From assembly GCA_025964395.1 (NCBI GenBank), contig JAOPYY010000037.1, forward strand, positions 1-44,027: a DNA stretch of 44,027 nucleotides, in the 5' to 3' direction. Shown piece by piece: positions 43,225-44,027 of the stretch (position 1 is its first letter; every line of letters starts with the position of its first letter). Both the position numbers and the translations under genes were made by a program. This stretch comes from Actinomycetes bacterium. Its GTDB lineage: Bacteria > Actinomycetota > Thermoleophilia > Gaiellales > Gaiellaceae. The notes under the pieces were generated by a model. It ran no database searches. It was not told the origin of the DNA and saw only the letters and a program-made list of their open reading frames with translations.

Positions 43225-43998
43225 TCAGAGGGCATAGCCGCCGTCGACGTTCCAGGTCGTGCCGGTGACGAACCGTGTCTCGGCCCACGCCAGGAATGCC
43301 ACGGCATCGGCGATGTCGTGGGGTTGGCCGTAGTGGCCGACCGCCGTCGCCGACCGCACGGCATCGGCGAACTCTCCGGTGTCGGGATTCGCGTCGGTGG
43401 CCACCGGCCCCGGCTGGACGGTGTTGACGGTGATCCCTCGGGGTCCGAGTTCGCGGGCGAGACTGCGGGACAGTCCAGCGACCGCGGCCTTGGTGAGCGA
43501 GTAGACGCTGATACCGCTGATCGGGGCCCGGTCGGCCAGCACGCTGCCGATGGTGATGATTCGCCCACCGGCGCCGAGGTGCGGCAAGGCGGCCTGGATC
43601 GCCACGAAGATGGCCCGGACGTTGACGGCCAGAAGCCGGTCGTATTCGGCCATCGGGAACTCCTCGATCGGGGCGTGATGAGAGGTGCCTGCGTTGTTCG
43701 CTAGAACCTCGAGGCCGCCGAACCGGCCGACGGTGTCGGCTATCGCCGCGCGAAGCGCTTCAGGGTCGGCGCTGTCGGCCTGGATCGCCAAGGCGATGCC
43801 GCCGGAGCCGACGATCTCCTGCTCGAGGTCGTTTGCTAGGCCCTTGGCCTCTCGGTACGTGAACGCCACGGCGGCACCATCGGCCGCGAGCCGCCGGACG
43901 ATGCCGGCGCCGATCCCCCGCGAACCCCCGGTGACCAGCGCTCGCCGGCCCGCGAGCGGGGCCCTGGCGACGTCGTCGAGTTGTGCTGTTTCAGTCAT
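43225..43998 (-). CDS. SDR family oxidoreductase (FabG-like)
   Basis: 257 residues, classical short-chain dehydrogenase: cofactor motif TGGSRGIGAGI (about 24-34), NNAG (about 100), catalytic Ser in TIGSV, YSLTK (Tyr and Lys of the active site) and VQPGPVATD. NAD(P)-dependent reduction or oxidation of a carbonyl/alcohol; TYREA after beta-2 without an acidic residue favours NADP. Start ATG with AAGGAG 5 bases upstream. Its promoter region holds a palindrome at the window edge, so a TetR-type regulator probably lies beyond it. Confidence 0.9.
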   Translation of the reverse strand: MTETAQLDDVARAPLAGRRALVTGGSRGIGAGIVRRLAADGAAVAFTYREAKGLANDLEQEIVGSGGIALAIQADSADPEALRAAIADTVGRFGGLEVLANNAGTSHHAPIEEFPMAEYDRLLAVNVRAIFVAIQAALPHLGAGGRIITIGSVLADRAPISGISVYSLTKAAVAGLSRSLARELGPRGITVNTVQPGPVATDANPDTGEFADAVRSATAVGHYGQPHDIADAVAFLAWAETRFVTGTTWNVDGGYAL

Positions 43999-44015
43999 GA
44001 CTGCTCCTTACGTAT

Positions 44016-44026
44016 CGAACGGTTCG
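44016..44026. promoter_or_regulatory. operator-like palindrome upstream of SDR gene
   Basis: CGAAC-G-GTTCG, perfect arms, 18 bases upstream of the SDR start and just beyond its ribosome binding site. The window ends one base later, so its full extent is unknown. Confidence 0.5.
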
Positions 44027-44027
44027 G

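Noticed and set aside
1-44027. CRISPR array
   Set aside because: No regularly spaced short repeats with unique spacers were seen; the repeats present are isolated pairs.

Overview
The window is high-GC DNA (roughly two-thirds G+C by eye) with GTG and TTG starts, ATGA/GTGA gene overlaps, LAL-type LuxR and FCD-GntR regulators and a zinc-ribbon class III cyclase fused to an AAA ATPase. This suggests a soil-type actinobacterium, perhaps of the Thermoleophilia kind; the taxon is an inference. No complete rRNA or tRNA gene and no CRISPR array was seen.

Left third (1-20.4 kb): an accessory region with signs of repeated integration. It holds an epoxide-hydrolase-like enzyme, a TetR/cupin divergent pair with a visible operator, a PAS-GGDEF-EAL protein and its terminator, a giant cyclase/AAA/TPR-like protein, an SRPBCC/TetR pair, a large secreted CSLREA/PKD protein and a LAL regulator. 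Two perfect 41-bp direct repeats (4956-4996 and 10334-10374) are the 3' half of a tRNA-Arg(CCT) cut in the anticodon loop, as expected of integrase attachment scars. A second direct repeat of 125 bp (1368-1492 and 19911-20035, about 80% identical) reads as the tail of the same protein on the minus strand; one copy abuts a tRNA-3'-end-like sequence and the other abuts the first 18 codons of an excisionase-like gene. Beside these relics lie a HUH Rep-like gene, a ribbon-helix-helix regulator and a single-polypeptide AAA-DUF4435 protein that looks like a fused PARIS (AriA-AriB) anti-phage system.

Middle and right (20.4-42.0 kb): a catabolic cluster. Two divergent M24 peptidases, a GntR regulator and an S15/CocE hydrolase precede a 16.7-kb run of plus-strand genes, many overlapping: hydantoinase/5-oxoprolinase subunits A and B, an RbsB-type binding protein, permease, D-glutamate-cyclase-like protein (DUF4392), a double-NBD ATPase, proline dehydrogenase, DUF1203, a 13-residue micro-ORF, a second hyuA-hyuB pair, an ABM-like protein, a cupin, a third M24 peptidase and an iron-type alcohol dehydrogenase. 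Together these suggest import and breakdown of proline-, 5-oxoproline- or lactam-containing compounds. A perfect 17-bp palindrome and a related site in the two divergent promoter regions are likely GntR operators.

Right end (42.0-44.0 kb): a small membrane protein whose 3' end runs into a 40-bp direct repeat, a short scarred non-coding stretch, and an SDR oxidoreductase with a palindromic operator-like site at the window edge.
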